From: Methanohalophilus euhalobius
GTDB lineage: Archaea; Halobacteriota; Methanosarcinia; Methanosarcinales; Methanosarcinaceae
Direction of reading: 5' to 3'
Assembly (NCBI RefSeq): GCF_900215215.1
Contig: NZ_OBDR01000003.1
Coordinates: 62,001-126,000, forward strand
Length of the DNA: 64,000 nucleotides
Positions 44,287 to 54,100 of this stretch are shown here, piece by piece. Position 1 is the stretch's first letter. Each line of letters begins with the position of its first letter. The notes beneath the pieces were generated by a model, which was not told the DNA's origin, made no database searches, and saw only the letters and a list, made by a program, of their open reading frames with translations. The position numbers were made by a program, and so were the translations under genes.

Positions 44287-45112
44287 TTGTATTCTCCTTT
44301 TGTGCATTATCCAGTGCAGAGCCCACACTTTCCCGGACAATATAGCCTGCTTTGTGCAGTATGGTATCCCCGATTTCAGGATCATTATCCATACTTGCAG
44401 TACAGGGATATGCATGATGGGCAGAGGAAACCGTTTCCTTGAAATCTGCAGCTTCGGTATAGACAAGTTTACGGGCAACAAACCATGTGCATCCGCAGGG
44501 AGCATCCCTGATTACCCGTGCGGTTGTGATTTCCTCATTATCAAGTATTATTTCGATTTTGGGTTTCCCAAACCCTATTTCCACGAATCTGTCAATTACA
44601 TGTTGGCCTGTTTTCTCAAGGCTGCAGAAAGGCTTGGGGAAAGCATATTCGATTCCCTCTTTCTGAAGTTTTTCTGCAACCTGGCGGACAAGGCCTGCCG
44701 GGGCGTGTTTGGGATTTTCAACAGGTGCTATCACGCCTTTTGCATGTGCTTTTTTCGCAACTGTCGGCAGGCCGGCAAATAAATCCGGATGCAGATCCAT
44801 TGCAAGGAACAGATCACAGGGTTTCAGGTCAGCAGGCAGGTATTCTTCCGGCTCTTCCACAAATTCAGGCAGATCTGCGGGCAGTTCATGGATTTCTGTA
44901 AGGAACCCGGAATAGGATTTGCGTCCCTGTCGACAGTGATCGCAGGCTTCCCCGCAGGATGTGCAGAACTGATCGGAATTTATGAGATTGCCCAGCACCT
45001 TTTTCCCGAATTCCCCGCTGTACAGGACACTTATTCTTATTGGTTGCGGATCTGCTAAGGTACGACCTCCTGGATATATTTTGTATATCAGGTATATTAG
45101 TAATACTGGCAT
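44276..45112 (-). CDS. DUF166 protein
   Basis: The protein is up to 278 residues. It has ISVLYSGEFGKKVLGNLINS, CTSCGEACDHCRQGRKSY with a four-Cys cluster, ENPKHAPAGLVRQVAEKLQK and CGCTWFVARKL. DUF166 proteins are archaeal and once labelled thymidylate synthase, without proof that I know of. The start is uncertain: ATG 45112 has no ribosome binding site and sits in promoter-like sequence. GGAGGT stands 7 nt before a TTA codon (in RTLADPQPIRI), where a TTG would be expected. Confidence 0.75.
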   Translation of the reverse strand: MPVLLIYLIYKIYPGGRTLADPQPIRISVLYSGEFGKKVLGNLINSDQFCTSCGEACDHCRQGRKSYSGFLTEIHELPADLPEFVEEPEEYLPADLKPCDLFLAMDLHPDLFAGLPTVAKKAHAKGVIAPVENPKHAPAGLVRQVAEKLQKEGIEYAFPKPFCSLEKTGQHVIDRFVEIGFGKPKIEIILDNEEITTARVIRDAPCGCTWFVARKLVYTEAADFKETVSSAHHAYPCTASMDNDPEIGDTILHKAGYIVRESVGSALDNAQKENTNAR

Positions 45113-45132
45113 ATAAAGAAGGGAGTATCTAT

Positions 45133-45222
45133 TCAGATACCGCCCAATTCAGGAAGCCAGGCAATCCTGATTATGTACAGGAGAACCAGAATCAATATTG
45201 CCAGCAGGATCAATATTTTCAT
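45133..45222 (-). CDS. possible 29-residue single-helix membrane peptide
   Basis: A short minus-strand frame reads MKILILLAILILVLLYIIRI then AWLPELGGI and a TGA. It is one hydrophobic helix with a positive residue at each end. It sits between cyclophilin and the DUF166 gene on the same strand. The stop lies in a hairpin (GTATCT-ATTC-AGATAC, 45125-45140), perhaps a terminator. There is no clear ribosome binding site. Confidence 0.35.
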   Translation of the reverse strand: MKILILLAILILVLLYIIRIAWLPELGGI

Positions 45223-45298
45223 TTTGCAAAAGAAAAATCCGGCAGATTTGCCTATCCTGAATATAAAATCCATTCCCCACTATTACCACCTATTGTTT

Positions 45299-45724
45299 TC
45301 ACTCTTCCACTACACGCAGGCGGTTCATTACATCGCCGGGTTTGATTTTATATACAACGTCCATTCCATCAATGACTTTTCCAAAAACCGTGTGCATACC
45401 GTCCAGGTGGGATTGGGGGGAATGGGTTATGAAGAACTGACTTCCCCCGGTATCCTTGCCTGCATGGGCCATTGACAGGGCGCCCTTTGTATGCTTGCGG
45501 GGATTTATTTCGCATTTGATCGTGTAACCCGGCCCACCTGTTCCATCGCCCTTGGGGCATCCTCCCTGTATCACAAAATCAGGAATAACCCTGTGAAAGT
45601 TCAGGCCATTATAGAATCCCTGCTTGATAAGTTTTTCAAAATTGGCAACCGTTCGGGGTGCATCATTCTCGAATAATTCAAGCACGATGTCTCCCTTGTC
45701 TGTCTCGATAATGGCTTTTTTCAT
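45299..45724 (-). CDS. cyclophilin-type peptidyl-prolyl isomerase
   Basis: This 141-residue protein has [20 protein letters not shown], the catalytic Arg in [27 protein letters not shown] and [20 protein letters not shown]. It speeds proline isomerisation during folding in the cytoplasm. A GGAG ribosome binding site precedes the ATG. Confidence 0.95.
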   Translation of the reverse strand: MKKAIIETDKGDIVLELFENDAPRTVANFEKLIKQGFYNGLNFHRVIPDFVIQGGCPKGDGTGGPGYTIKCEINPRKHTKGALSMAHAGKDTGGSQFFITHSPQSHLDGMHTVFGKVIDGMDVVYKIKPGDVMNRLRVVEE

Positions 45725-46073
45725 TTTGAAACTCCGTTTTAATGTCGTTTTGAAATTTGAATAATGAGTTTATAGTTATTTCGCTGTTATTATTGTATGT
45801 GATATCGGAATCCGTCAGGTTTGTGAATCCGGACAATCTCACCCCCTGTCCCCACAACATCCGATACACCGCTTTCATCGGCCTGCAAGTATCTCCCTCT
45901 CCACATGATAAAAATCCCTGCAATGTTATACCGTAACCGTAATGTGTCCTCTTTTATATTTAAAGATACTATTAATATAGACACTGCAAGGTTTGAGAAC
46001 TAATTATAAGAGAATGCCCGGGATAAAAAAAGAATATGGAAAGGAGAGTAGATAAAAGTAATACCCGGAGGTA
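45725..46073. other. leader/promoter region downstream of thiC
   Basis: A minus-strand TATA box (TTTAAATATAAAAG, about 45951-45964) may drive cyclophilin with a long leader. A 38-codon frame (45790-45906) reads MWRGRYLQADESGVSDVVGT then GGEIVRIHKPDGFRYHIQ. It looks protein-like and could be a small protein in that leader, but I cannot confirm it. Confidence 0.35.
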
Positions 46074-47357
46074 TTACTTTGCAAGATCGTAGTTCTGGTT
46101 TACGATCTTTAAGGCACAGAAGTTTCCGCACATGGTGCATGCATCTGTGTCTTCCGGTGCACGGCTGTTCCTGACATCACGTGCAAGTTCCGGATCAAGT
46201 GCCAGACTGTACATCTTTTCCCAGTCAAGGTCACGGCGTGCCCTTGCCATTGCCAGATCCTGATCACGTTTGTTTAGTTTGACCATGTCACCAACGTGGG
46301 CTGCAATCTTGGATGTCTTTACACCTTCGATAACATCTTCCTTATTTGGCAGGGCAAGATGTTCTGCAGGAGTTACATAGCACAGGAAGTCACAGCCGGC
46401 TGCTGCGGACTGGGATGCACCGATTGCGGTGACGATGTGGTCACGTCCCGGGGCAACATCTGTGACAAGTGGTCCGAGCATGTAGAATGGCTTGTGGTCA
46501 CTCATGGATTTCATGAGTTTCACATTCATATCGATCTCGTCCAGTGGTACGTGACCGGGACCTTCTACAATAACCTGGAGGTCATATTCGTCGTGGGCCC
46601 TCTGGGCACATTCGGAGTTGATGATCAGTTCCTGGATCTGTGCACGGTCGGTTGCATCATGAACTGCGCCGGCACGCATTCCGTTACCGGTAGAAAGGGT
46701 AACTTCGTGTTCTTTGAGGATTTCACAGAGATAATCGAAGTCCTTGTAAAGGGGGTTTTCGGCTTCATTGTGGAGCATCCAGGAACTCATGAAGGCACCG
46801 CCACGGGAACAAAGTCCGCCATAGCGGCCATGGGCTTTAAGCCTGTCCAGTACGATGTTGTTGATACCGGTATGGATAGCCATGAAGTTTGTACCGAGTT
46901 TTGCCTGTTCCTCGGTTGCGTTCCACAGATCGTCTTCTGTCATGTGGACGATGGAACCGTCCCTTTTGGCTGCTGAGATAAAGGCCTGGTAGAGTGGTAC
47001 TGAACCTACAGACAGATCGATTGCGTCACAGACCTTTTTCCTGATTCCGAGGAAATCCCCGCCGGTACCCAGTTCCATAAGAGTATCTGCACCGGCTGCC
47101 TGTGCTGCCTTTGCCTTCTCGACTTCCAGTTCCTCATCGACAATATCCGAAGAAGCTCCGATGGAAGCGTTCACTTTCGTAGTGAGGCCTTCTCCAATAC
47201 CACACACTCTGATGTCCCTGTAGGGGGTAACAGGTATTACGATTCTGCCGGCTGCGACTCCACGGCGCACGAATTCAGGTTCCACGCCCTCAAATTCTGC
47301 AACCCTTTTCATCTCTTCGGTAATAATTCCGTTCTTGGCATCTGTTACGATTGACAT
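46074..47357 (-). CDS. thiC: phosphomethylpyrimidine synthase ThiC
   Basis: The 427-residue radical-SAM enzyme converts aminoimidazole ribotide to the pyrimidine part of thiamine. The C-terminal cluster motif CTMCGNFCALK (CxxCxxxxC) binds the 4Fe-4S cluster. VEGPGHVPLDEIDMNVKLMK and ATDRAQIQELIINSECAQRA are typical. It is short, as archaeal and methanogen ThiC proteins are. I see no TPP riboswitch in the upstream region; control is more likely by a DNA-binding regulator. Confidence 0.96.
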   Translation of the reverse strand: MSIVTDAKNGIITEEMKRVAEFEGVEPEFVRRGVAAGRIVIPVTPYRDIRVCGIGEGLTTKVNASIGASSDIVDEELEVEKAKAAQAAGADTLMELGTGGDFLGIRKKVCDAIDLSVGSVPLYQAFISAAKRDGSIVHMTEDDLWNATEEQAKLGTNFMAIHTGINNIVLDRLKAHGRYGGLCSRGGAFMSSWMLHNEAENPLYKDFDYLCEILKEHEVTLSTGNGMRAGAVHDATDRAQIQELIINSECAQRAHDEYDLQVIVEGPGHVPLDEIDMNVKLMKSMSDHKPFYMLGPLVTDVAPGRDHIVTAIGASQSAAAGCDFLCYVTPAEHLALPNKEDVIEGVKTSKIAAHVGDMVKLNKRDQDLAMARARRDLDWEKMYSLALDPELARDVRNSRAPEDTDACTMCGNFCALKIVNQNYDLAK

Positions 47358-47392
47358 GTTTTTACCTCGTTTTAATGATGGGAAATGGGTAC

Positions 47393-47406
47393 ATATTTTA
47401 TTTAAA
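47393..47406 (-). promoter_or_regulatory. TATA-like element of thiC
   Basis: On the minus strand, GGTTTAAATAAAAT lies about 40-50 bp before the ATG at 47357. It is AT-rich and correctly placed, but not a strong consensus. Confidence 0.35.
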
Positions 47407-47473
47407 CCTTATTAAAAAATCAAGTTGCATTGATGTAAAGTGATTTTGAGTTTGATGCATGTCCTGATTGGGC

Positions 47474-47532
47474 TGTACATGTATAATTAGTTAGCAGCAA
47501 GCAGGTATTGCTTTTGAGTGTACATGCATAAT
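47474..47532. promoter_or_regulatory. pair of 14-bp direct repeats upstream of thiC
   Basis: TGTACATGTATAAT (47474-47487) and TGTACATGCATAAT (47519-47532) differ at one base and start 45 bp apart. The core TGTACATG is nearly palindromic. They lie 117-175 bp before thiC and beyond the neighbouring gene's 3' end. They may bind a regulator. Confidence 0.3.
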
Positions 47533-47611
47533 AAGAGAATCACATATAAGTAACAAAATATTGCTTCTAAAAAGTAAAGTGAAGTTGTTTTATCCTCCCT
47601 TCTGGCAAAAA

Positions 47612-48529
47612 TCATCTTTGCTGACGGCGAAGGGTACGCATTGTTTCCCTGTGGAGGGATACTACGAGATCACTCAGCATTCCGAATATGAACATCTGGA
47701 TTCCCGAAATAATGAGCAATGCTGTCAGGGTAGTCATTGGTATATGGGTAATACCTATCATCCATTCGCTTACGACATAGATTCCCAGTAATATGCCACT
47801 AAGAGTAAGTATGGCGCCCATTATCCCGAAATAGAACATCGGATTGTGAAATTTGGCCATTTTATAAATCGTACTGCCAATCCCAAAACCATCCTTCAGT
47901 GGGTTGAGTTTCGTATCTCCTTCATCAGGACGCGGCCTGTAGGTGATTGGAACAACTTCTACGCGGTGTTCTTTTTTCATACTGTCAACAGCAATCTCGG
48001 ATTCGATCTCAAAACCCGTCTCATGAAGTTCCAGTTCCCGGATTGCCTGGTTTGTGAATCCCCTGTAGCCAGACAGGATGTCTACAAGATTTTTCCTGTA
48101 TATGACACTAAAAAATTTGTTAAGTATCTTGTTACCGATAAGATTCAGTTTTGTAAAAGCACCCGGATCAAAATCTGCAAACCGGTTGCCAATAACATGG
48201 TCCGCCCTTCCTGCTTCCAGTGGTTCAAGCATTGAATGAACATCTTTTGCAAGATAGGTTCCATCCCCGTCGATCATAATGACATAAGGGTCATCTATCA
48301 TCGCAAGGGCATCCTGGACAGCCTGACCTTTTCCTTTACCGGTCTGGGCAACAACTCTTGCACCCATTTTATTGGCAATTTCCTGTGTATCATCAGAGCT
48401 ATTGCCATCAATAACAAAAATATTCCCGAAACCTTCGGTATTAAAATCTTCAATAAGCTGGCCGATGGTGGCACCCTCATTCAATGTGGGTATGAGGATG
48501 CAAACATCTTCCCTGTAATCTTCAGTCAC
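47612..48529 (-). CDS. glycosyltransferase family 2, AglJ/dolichyl-phosphate type
   Basis: The protein is 305 residues. The GT-A domain has VCILIPTLNEGATIGQLIED, NIFVIDGNSSDDTQEIANKM and VIMIDGDGTYLAKDVHSMLE with the DxD-type metal site. Two membrane helices close the protein (around FYFGIMGAILTLSGILLGIY and MTTLTALLIISGIQMFIFGM). It probably puts the first sugar on dolichyl phosphate for N-glycans. It lies after tbp on the same strand with a 10-nt gap. Confidence 0.85.
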   Translation of the reverse strand: MTEDYREDVCILIPTLNEGATIGQLIEDFNTEGFGNIFVIDGNSSDDTQEIANKMGARVVAQTGKGKGQAVQDALAMIDDPYVIMIDGDGTYLAKDVHSMLEPLEAGRADHVIGNRFADFDPGAFTKLNLIGNKILNKFFSVIYRKNLVDILSGYRGFTNQAIRELELHETGFEIESEIAVDSMKKEHRVEVVPITYRPRPDEGDTKLNPLKDGFGIGSTIYKMAKFHNPMFYFGIMGAILTLSGILLGIYVVSEWMIGITHIPMTTLTALLIISGIQMFIFGMLSDLVVSLHRETMRTLRRQQR

Positions 48530-48539
48530 ACTTTTCCCT

Positions 48540-49091
48540 TTAAAGGAGGCCCATATTGTCCAGCTGTTGTCTTACTACTTCTACTCCTTCTTCGCAGTTT
48601 TCCGGGGATTTGCCACCGGTAACCACCAGTTTGCCGGAACTGAAGATTAGTACGACAACTTTTGGCTCATCGATCCTGTAAACGAGTCCGGGGAATTGTT
48701 CAGGTTCATATTCAATATTCTCAAGGCCGAGTCCGATTGCAATTGCATTAAGATTGAGCACAGCTTTGAGATCAGCGGATGCAACAATGTTCTGTACGGT
48801 TATATCCGGTTTTTCGAGGGTATCTATGCCAATACCGTTGAGTTTTTTGGCCATATCCGCAATTACAGTGTGTACATCATCTACGTTTTTGGCACCTGTA
48901 CAGACCACTTTCCCGGAAGTGAAAACAAGAAATGCCGCCTTTGGGTTTGATACGCGATATACGAGACCGGGGAATTTCTGCTTGTTATATTCTGCTCCTT
49001 CAAATTCAGCTTCGATCTTTGTAAGGTCGAATTCCTCGGCAAGTTTGGTGGAAGCTACCACATTTTCTATTTTAATGTTATAATCTGTCAT
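48540..49091 (-). CDS. tbp: TATA-box-binding protein
   Basis: This 183-residue protein consists of two direct repeats, each a TBP half: [20 protein letters not shown] with [20 protein letters not shown], and [20 protein letters not shown] with [20 protein letters not shown]. It binds TATA boxes to recruit TFB and RNA polymerase. It has its own TATA box. The acidic C-terminal tail seen in some archaeal TBPs is absent. Confidence 0.96.
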   Translation of the reverse strand: MTDYNIKIENVVASTKLAEEFDLTKIEAEFEGAEYNKQKFPGLVYRVSNPKAAFLVFTSGKVVCTGAKNVDDVHTVIADMAKKLNGIGIDTLEKPDITVQNIVASADLKAVLNLNAIAIGLGLENIEYEPEQFPGLVYRIDEPKVVVLIFSSGKLVVTGGKSPENCEEGVEVVRQQLDNMGLL

Positions 49092-49133
49092 ATTCTCAGG
49101 TCCTTGGAAATTGAAGCAAATAATTCCAGATAG

Positions 49134-49144
49134 TTTATATATTC
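49134..49144 (-). promoter_or_regulatory. TATA box of tbp
   Basis: On the minus strand, GAATATATAAA is centred about 48 bp before the ATG, predicting a leader of about 22 nt with a GAG-containing ribosome binding site. It separates tbp from the upstream smc-scp genes. Confidence 0.55.
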
Positions 49145-49171
49145 TTATTGTTTCTTAATTTAAATACCTAT

Positions 49172-50287
49172 TTAAATAGCTTTACCTTCTTCTGCCTTCC
49201 GCAGACCCTTGATAACAGCATCATACTTGCTTTTGACTCTCTCTATAAGGCCACCTTCCAGGTTACGATGGCTTGGGACAAGGATATCCGCTTTTCTTCC
49301 GATTTCCTCACCAGAAGTGTTTGTTTCATAATCCGGGGCAATCAGTATTCCATCTTTTGAAACACCGATATGCAGATCTTTAACAATGCGTGCCACCATC
49401 TCGGTTTGCGGGGTGACCCTGGCACTTATGGTCATGGCTCTTGATCGGTATTCATTCTTTAGTTCCTCGAGCAGCTCCAGGGTTTCTTTTACCCTGGCCG
49501 GGTCTCCCTCGCTTTTCAGTATATTGACGGCCTCTGCAAGATCATCAAACGTAGTGGATCCGGCTTCGATAATCTCTCCTGAATAATGTTTTTCCACCTC
49601 TTCCTTATATCCCCGGGAAATAACCATTTTGTAAACCGTATCAAGGGTCTGAAGTTCTTGCTCGGTGGGATTATAAGCATCTACCATGCGGTAATCTTTG
49701 ATTCCACACATCTGTGCCAGCGATTCATACATGGGAGTAAATCCGACAAACCTGCGTCCAAGCCAGCGGTCAAGTCCTTCTTTGCCACTTTGCTGTTTTG
49801 AAAGTTCTATCATCTTGTTGCGGATAAGTTCGGGTTTATTTTTCTCAAGACCGAAATAATCTGCAAAAAGAGGGGTGGTGGAGAGCAGTTTTGTCCTGCC
49901 GTGGGGGGTACTTTCGATAAATCCCCGATCTTGCAATTCCCGGATATGATCATATGCCTTGTTGCCGCGCATATCTACAATATCCGATTGTACTACAGGC
50001 TGATGATAGGCTATCATGGAAAGGGTGCGTAGCATGGGAGAATTAAGCTCCCGGGGTGCAAAGGGACGGATAATATCGGAATACTTTGACCTGACCTGCA
50101 TGACATATCTTTCACCCAGGTCCACGATCTCCAGCCCGGATTCTCTTTTTTCATAGTCCCGGATGAGGGTTTCTACAATTTTTGTGACCTGTTTTTTATC
50201 TTTGTCAAGTATTTTCTGCAGTTTTTGTATCTCAACTGCACTACCTGCTGCAAAAAGTGCAGCTTCAACGATTTCCCTGTCGGACAT
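49172..50287 (-). CDS. scpB: condensin subunit ScpB with long C-terminal extension
   Basis: The protein is 371 residues. The first about 180 are ScpB-type tandem winged helices: EIVEAALFAAGSAVEIQKLQ, MLRTLSMIAYHQPVVQSDIV and DRGFIESTPHGRTKLLSTTP. Bacterial ScpB ends near 200 residues; here another 190 follow, helical at first (DDLAEAVNILKSEGDPARVK) and then IGVSKDGILIAPDYETNTSG. The extension is not a domain I recognise. ScpB with ScpA bridges SMC heads. It is 17 nt after scpA. Confidence 0.9.
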   Translation of the reverse strand: MSDREIVEAALFAAGSAVEIQKLQKILDKDKKQVTKIVETLIRDYEKRESGLEIVDLGERYVMQVRSKYSDIIRPFAPRELNSPMLRTLSMIAYHQPVVQSDIVDMRGNKAYDHIRELQDRGFIESTPHGRTKLLSTTPLFADYFGLEKNKPELIRNKMIELSKQQSGKEGLDRWLGRRFVGFTPMYESLAQMCGIKDYRMVDAYNPTEQELQTLDTVYKMVISRGYKEEVEKHYSGEIIEAGSTTFDDLAEAVNILKSEGDPARVKETLELLEELKNEYRSRAMTISARVTPQTEMVARIVKDLHIGVSKDGILIAPDYETNTSGEEIGRKADILVPSHRNLEGGLIERVKSKYDAVIKGLRKAEEGKAI

Positions 50288-50304
50288 TTTTCAAACCAAC
50301 CCCT

Positions 50305-51123
50305 TCAAACAGGCTGCTCTTTATTTCCATAAGAGTATATATACAATTCTTCGAAGAGTTCATCCTGTCTCAAACAGATTTTCCTCTGTGAAGCCATGAA
50401 AAGGAGGGACAGATACGTCATTACCCTTTCTGAACGGGAGGGTATGGGATCTATGATCTCAGTAAAAGTGACCGTTTCTTTCCCGTGCAGCATCTCTTCA
50501 ATTATTTCTTCCAGGTCTTCGACACGCCCCTTTATGTCTTCCTCATGAGCAATACCAAGCACATCTTCAGTGGTAGGCTCCTCTTCCATGTGGAGGACAC
50601 GTTTTTGTCGCCTCCGGGTTCTTCTGGATTCAACATTTTCTGCCTTTTTCAATTCGTTTATAAGTTCCTGCAGGGTGACAGGTCTTGTAGCAGCACGCCT
50701 AATCGGCAATTTGGGTACCGGATAGTCTTCTTCATTCTGGAATTCGAGATCATCATCAGGTATCTCTTCATCGGGTTCTTCATCTTCTTCCTGTATGATA
50801 CCTGTGGATTTCATTCTGAGGAGAATGGAAGCATAAAGCAGTGTTCTGCCTGAGATCCTGAGATCCATTATCTTCATTTCTTCTATTTTTTCCAGGAATT
50901 TATCCGTAATCTCTACAATATCAATATCCCAGGGATTGATACTTTCACTTTTTGCAAGGTTTACGAGGATCTCTACAGGTTCACAGAGCACATCATCTGA
51001 TAATTCCAGTTCTTCTTCGTCAACACCCAGTTCCTTCAAGGTTTTCAGGAATTCAGGGTCAATACCCTGTCCTATGTTTTCCAGCAACGGGATTTCATCG
51101 TTTTTTACCGATGTACTGTTCAC
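50305..51123 (-). CDS. scpA: condensin kleisin subunit ScpA
   Basis: The protein is 272 residues from a GTG that overlaps the smc stop (GTGA). The kleisin N-terminal motif is EPVEILVNLAKSESINPWDI followed by DIVEITDKFLEKIEEMKIMD. Acidic and Arg-rich linkers (about 100-190) lead to the C-terminal winged helix VMTYLSLLFMASQRKICLRQ. ScpA links the two SMC heads. The coupling fixes its dose to SMC. Confidence 0.92.
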   Translation of the reverse strand: MNSTSVKNDEIPLLENIGQGIDPEFLKTLKELGVDEEELELSDDVLCEPVEILVNLAKSESINPWDIDIVEITDKFLEKIEEMKIMDLRISGRTLLYASILLRMKSTGIIQEEDEEPDEEIPDDDLEFQNEEDYPVPKLPIRRAATRPVTLQELINELKKAENVESRRTRRRQKRVLHMEEEPTTEDVLGIAHEEDIKGRVEDLEEIIEEMLHGKETVTFTEIIDPIPSRSERVMTYLSLLFMASQRKICLRQDELFEELYIYSYGNKEQPV

Positions 51124-54100
51124 CGTATTTTCACACCCGTAATACTTGTGATATTATCCTGCTGCATTGTTACGCCTATTGTGCGCTCGGCAGCTTCTAT
51201 CATCGGTTTTCTCAAAGAGACAACTATGAACTGGGCATTGCTTGCCGCCTTTTTAACACGCCTGGCAACCCTTTCAGCATTTGCTCCGTCAAGGAACATA
51301 TCGATCTCATCAAAAGCATAGAAGGGTGCGGGACGATATTGCTGGATAGCAAATAAAAATGCAAGTGCTGTGAGACTCTTTTCTCCACCTGACATCGCTT
51401 CCAGTCGTTGCAGGGTTTTGTCCCGGGGCTGGGCTTTGAGGGTCATGCCTCCGGAGAAAGGGTCTTTTTCATTGTCCAGCACAAGTTCCCCGACACCATC
51501 GGAAAGTTCATTGAAGATTTCCTTGAAGGCATCATTAATGCCATTGTAGGTTTCCATGAATGTTTCTTTTTTAAGGTTATCATACTGGTCGATACGATCC
51601 AGGATCTGCTCTCTTTCATTGAACAGTATTGCCCTGCGGCTTTTGAGATCAACAATTCTCTGCTCTACTTCCTCATATTCATCTATTGCCCGCATATTCA
51701 CAGGTTCCAGGGCTTCCATTGCCTTTTCAATCGAAGTTATCCTTGTACGCACGGTTTCGTAACCAGGGACTTCATCAGTCTCTTCAAGGCCACGGCGTGT
51801 GATCTCTTCGCGGAGCTGTTCAATTTGTTCCTTCACGGCATCCAGTGTGGCCTCAAGTGCCATTTTCTGATTCTCTGCCTTTTCATAGCGGCTCTTGACC
51901 CTGTCAACTTCATCACGTTGGGTTGAGTAGGCCATTTCCTTATTCTTTCTTTCTCCCTGAAGCTGGCGCAGTTCACCTGTGAGTTCTTCTTCACGTTGTT
52001 TCTTTTCTTCCAGTTCGCTTTCCAGGGATGTGATCTTATTCTTGAGTTCTTCTATGCGCTCTTTTAGTGTACGCTTTTTCTCATCCATCTGGGCGATTTG
52101 TTCCCGATTTTGTTCCATTTTCTCGGTTGCGTATTTTTTATCGAGTTCAAGAGCATTGATCTGCCCGTCAATATCCCTTATTCTTCCGTCCAGGCGGCGC
52201 AGTTCCTCATCCAGGGATTCTGCCTGCTTATTGAGCTCGGGAATTTCCGAATCGGCGAGTTTTTCCTCGATCTGCGTTATGTTCTGTTGCAGGGATTGTT
52301 CCCTTTCTTCCAGATGCTCTTTCTTTTCAACGGTCTCATTCATCTCCGTTCGCATCTGCTGGCGTTCTTCCTCGATCTGCCTGAGTTCCTTATCCTTGGT
52401 ATTGAGCAACTTTTCAAGCGTCTCTCCGCGCTTACCAATCTCCTCGAATTGCATCTGTTTGCGTGCGATCTCGTTCTCATACTGCTGGATTTCCTTGTTG
52501 GTGTTTGAAATATGCCCCTCGGTAGTATCCAGTTTATTGATCGCATTGCTTCTGCGTGATTCCAGTTTGGTAAGTTCTTCGGATATCCTGACAAGTTTAT
52601 CTTTTTCAGAGGCTGCAAATGACAGGCCGGACTTGCGCTGGGAGCCACCGCTCATTGCCCCGCTTTTCTCAACAATCTCGCCTTCCAGGGTTACCATACG
52701 CAACCCGCCCATCAGTTTTCGGGCGTTTTCAAGGGTATCGACAACAAGGGTGTCCCGGAATACATACCAGAAGGCTGCTTCGAACTTCGGGTCAAAATCG
52801 ATAAGATCAATAGCATAACCTATTACACCTTCCCTGTCGGAGAGGTTTTTGTAGGGTCTGCGTGCTTCCATCTTATTCAGGGGCAGGAAGGTTGCCCTGC
52901 CCGATCTCTGGCGTTTCAGGTAAGCAATAGCCCGGGAAGCATCTTCGTCCGTATCCACCACAACAGCCTGCATTCGTCCTCCTGCAGCGATTCCCAGGGC
53001 GGTTGAATATTTCTGGTTTACTTTCCCCAGCTCTGCTATGGTGCCATAAATACCGGGCAGGCCATGTTTGTCTTTTTCCTTGATTACCGCGTCTACTGCC
53101 CTGGAATACCTGCTTGTATCCTCTGCTGCCCTCACACGGGCTTCAAGCATTGCGTAGTCCTGTTGTTTGCTGCGTATGTCACTTTCAAGGTCGTTGACAA
53201 CCTTTTTTATCTGAGAACGATTGCTTTCCAGGTCATCCAGGTCTTTTGTCAACCCTTCTATCTTTTCGTTGAGTTTGTCAATATCATACTGGACGGATTT
53301 AGTATCGCTTTCAGAGGACTTGGCCTTCTCCTTTGCCTGCCGGATCTCATCTTCTATTTCTGCTACGTCTGCGGATTTGCGACGCAGGGAATCCAGCAGC
53401 CTGTCCTCGTTACGCATGAGCTCGTTTTTCTGGGTTTTCAGTTGTTCCAGTTCTTCCTTGTTTGCAGAAAGCTCGTCCCTTGTACGGGCAAACTTTTCGT
53501 CCACATCGGCAATCCTGCTCTGCAGTAGCATTCTCTGGGTGCGTTTTTCAGAAATTTCCGATTGCAGGGTTTCCTTCTGGAAACTGTGTTCCTTAATCTT
53601 TTCCTCGATGCCATCTACCTTACCCTTTGATTCATCGATTTCCAGAAAAGACCTGCGTCTTGCGGCATCGATCTCATCGATTTCCTGGCCTGCATATTCG
53701 ATACGGTCACTGCATCCCGATATTTCCCCACGGATCTCTTCAATTCGCCTTTTTACCTCGATCTGCTCATCTTCGCCCATCTTCTGGATGCGCTGGTTAA
53801 GTAAGCGTAATTCTTCTTCCCTTTGTTCCAGGACATCTTTTTTCTGTTTAAGTTCAGAGGAGATTTCTTCCAATTTTTCCTGCTGGGCGCTGAATTCCTG
53901 CCCGACTCCTTCAAGTTCGGTTTTTGCATCCTTGAGTTTAGAAAGCAGCACGAAACCTTCAAACTTCATCTTTTCTTCCTTGAGGGACTGATACTTGACG
54001 GCCTGGTCACGTTCTCCCTGGAGCTTTTCCTTTTGCTTATCCACTTCATCTATCAGGATATCTGCCCGTTCAATGCGCTCCCTCACAACTTCAAGCTCAT

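Noticed and set aside
45678-45923. 81-codon minus-strand frame overlapping the cyclophilin start
   Set aside because: It runs into the cyclophilin gene in another frame and has no recognisable features; only the shorter 38-codon frame nearby looks protein-like.
46074-47611. TPP riboswitch upstream of thiC
   Set aside because: I looked for the conserved CUGAGA and related riboswitch segments between thiC and the neighbouring gene and did not find them.
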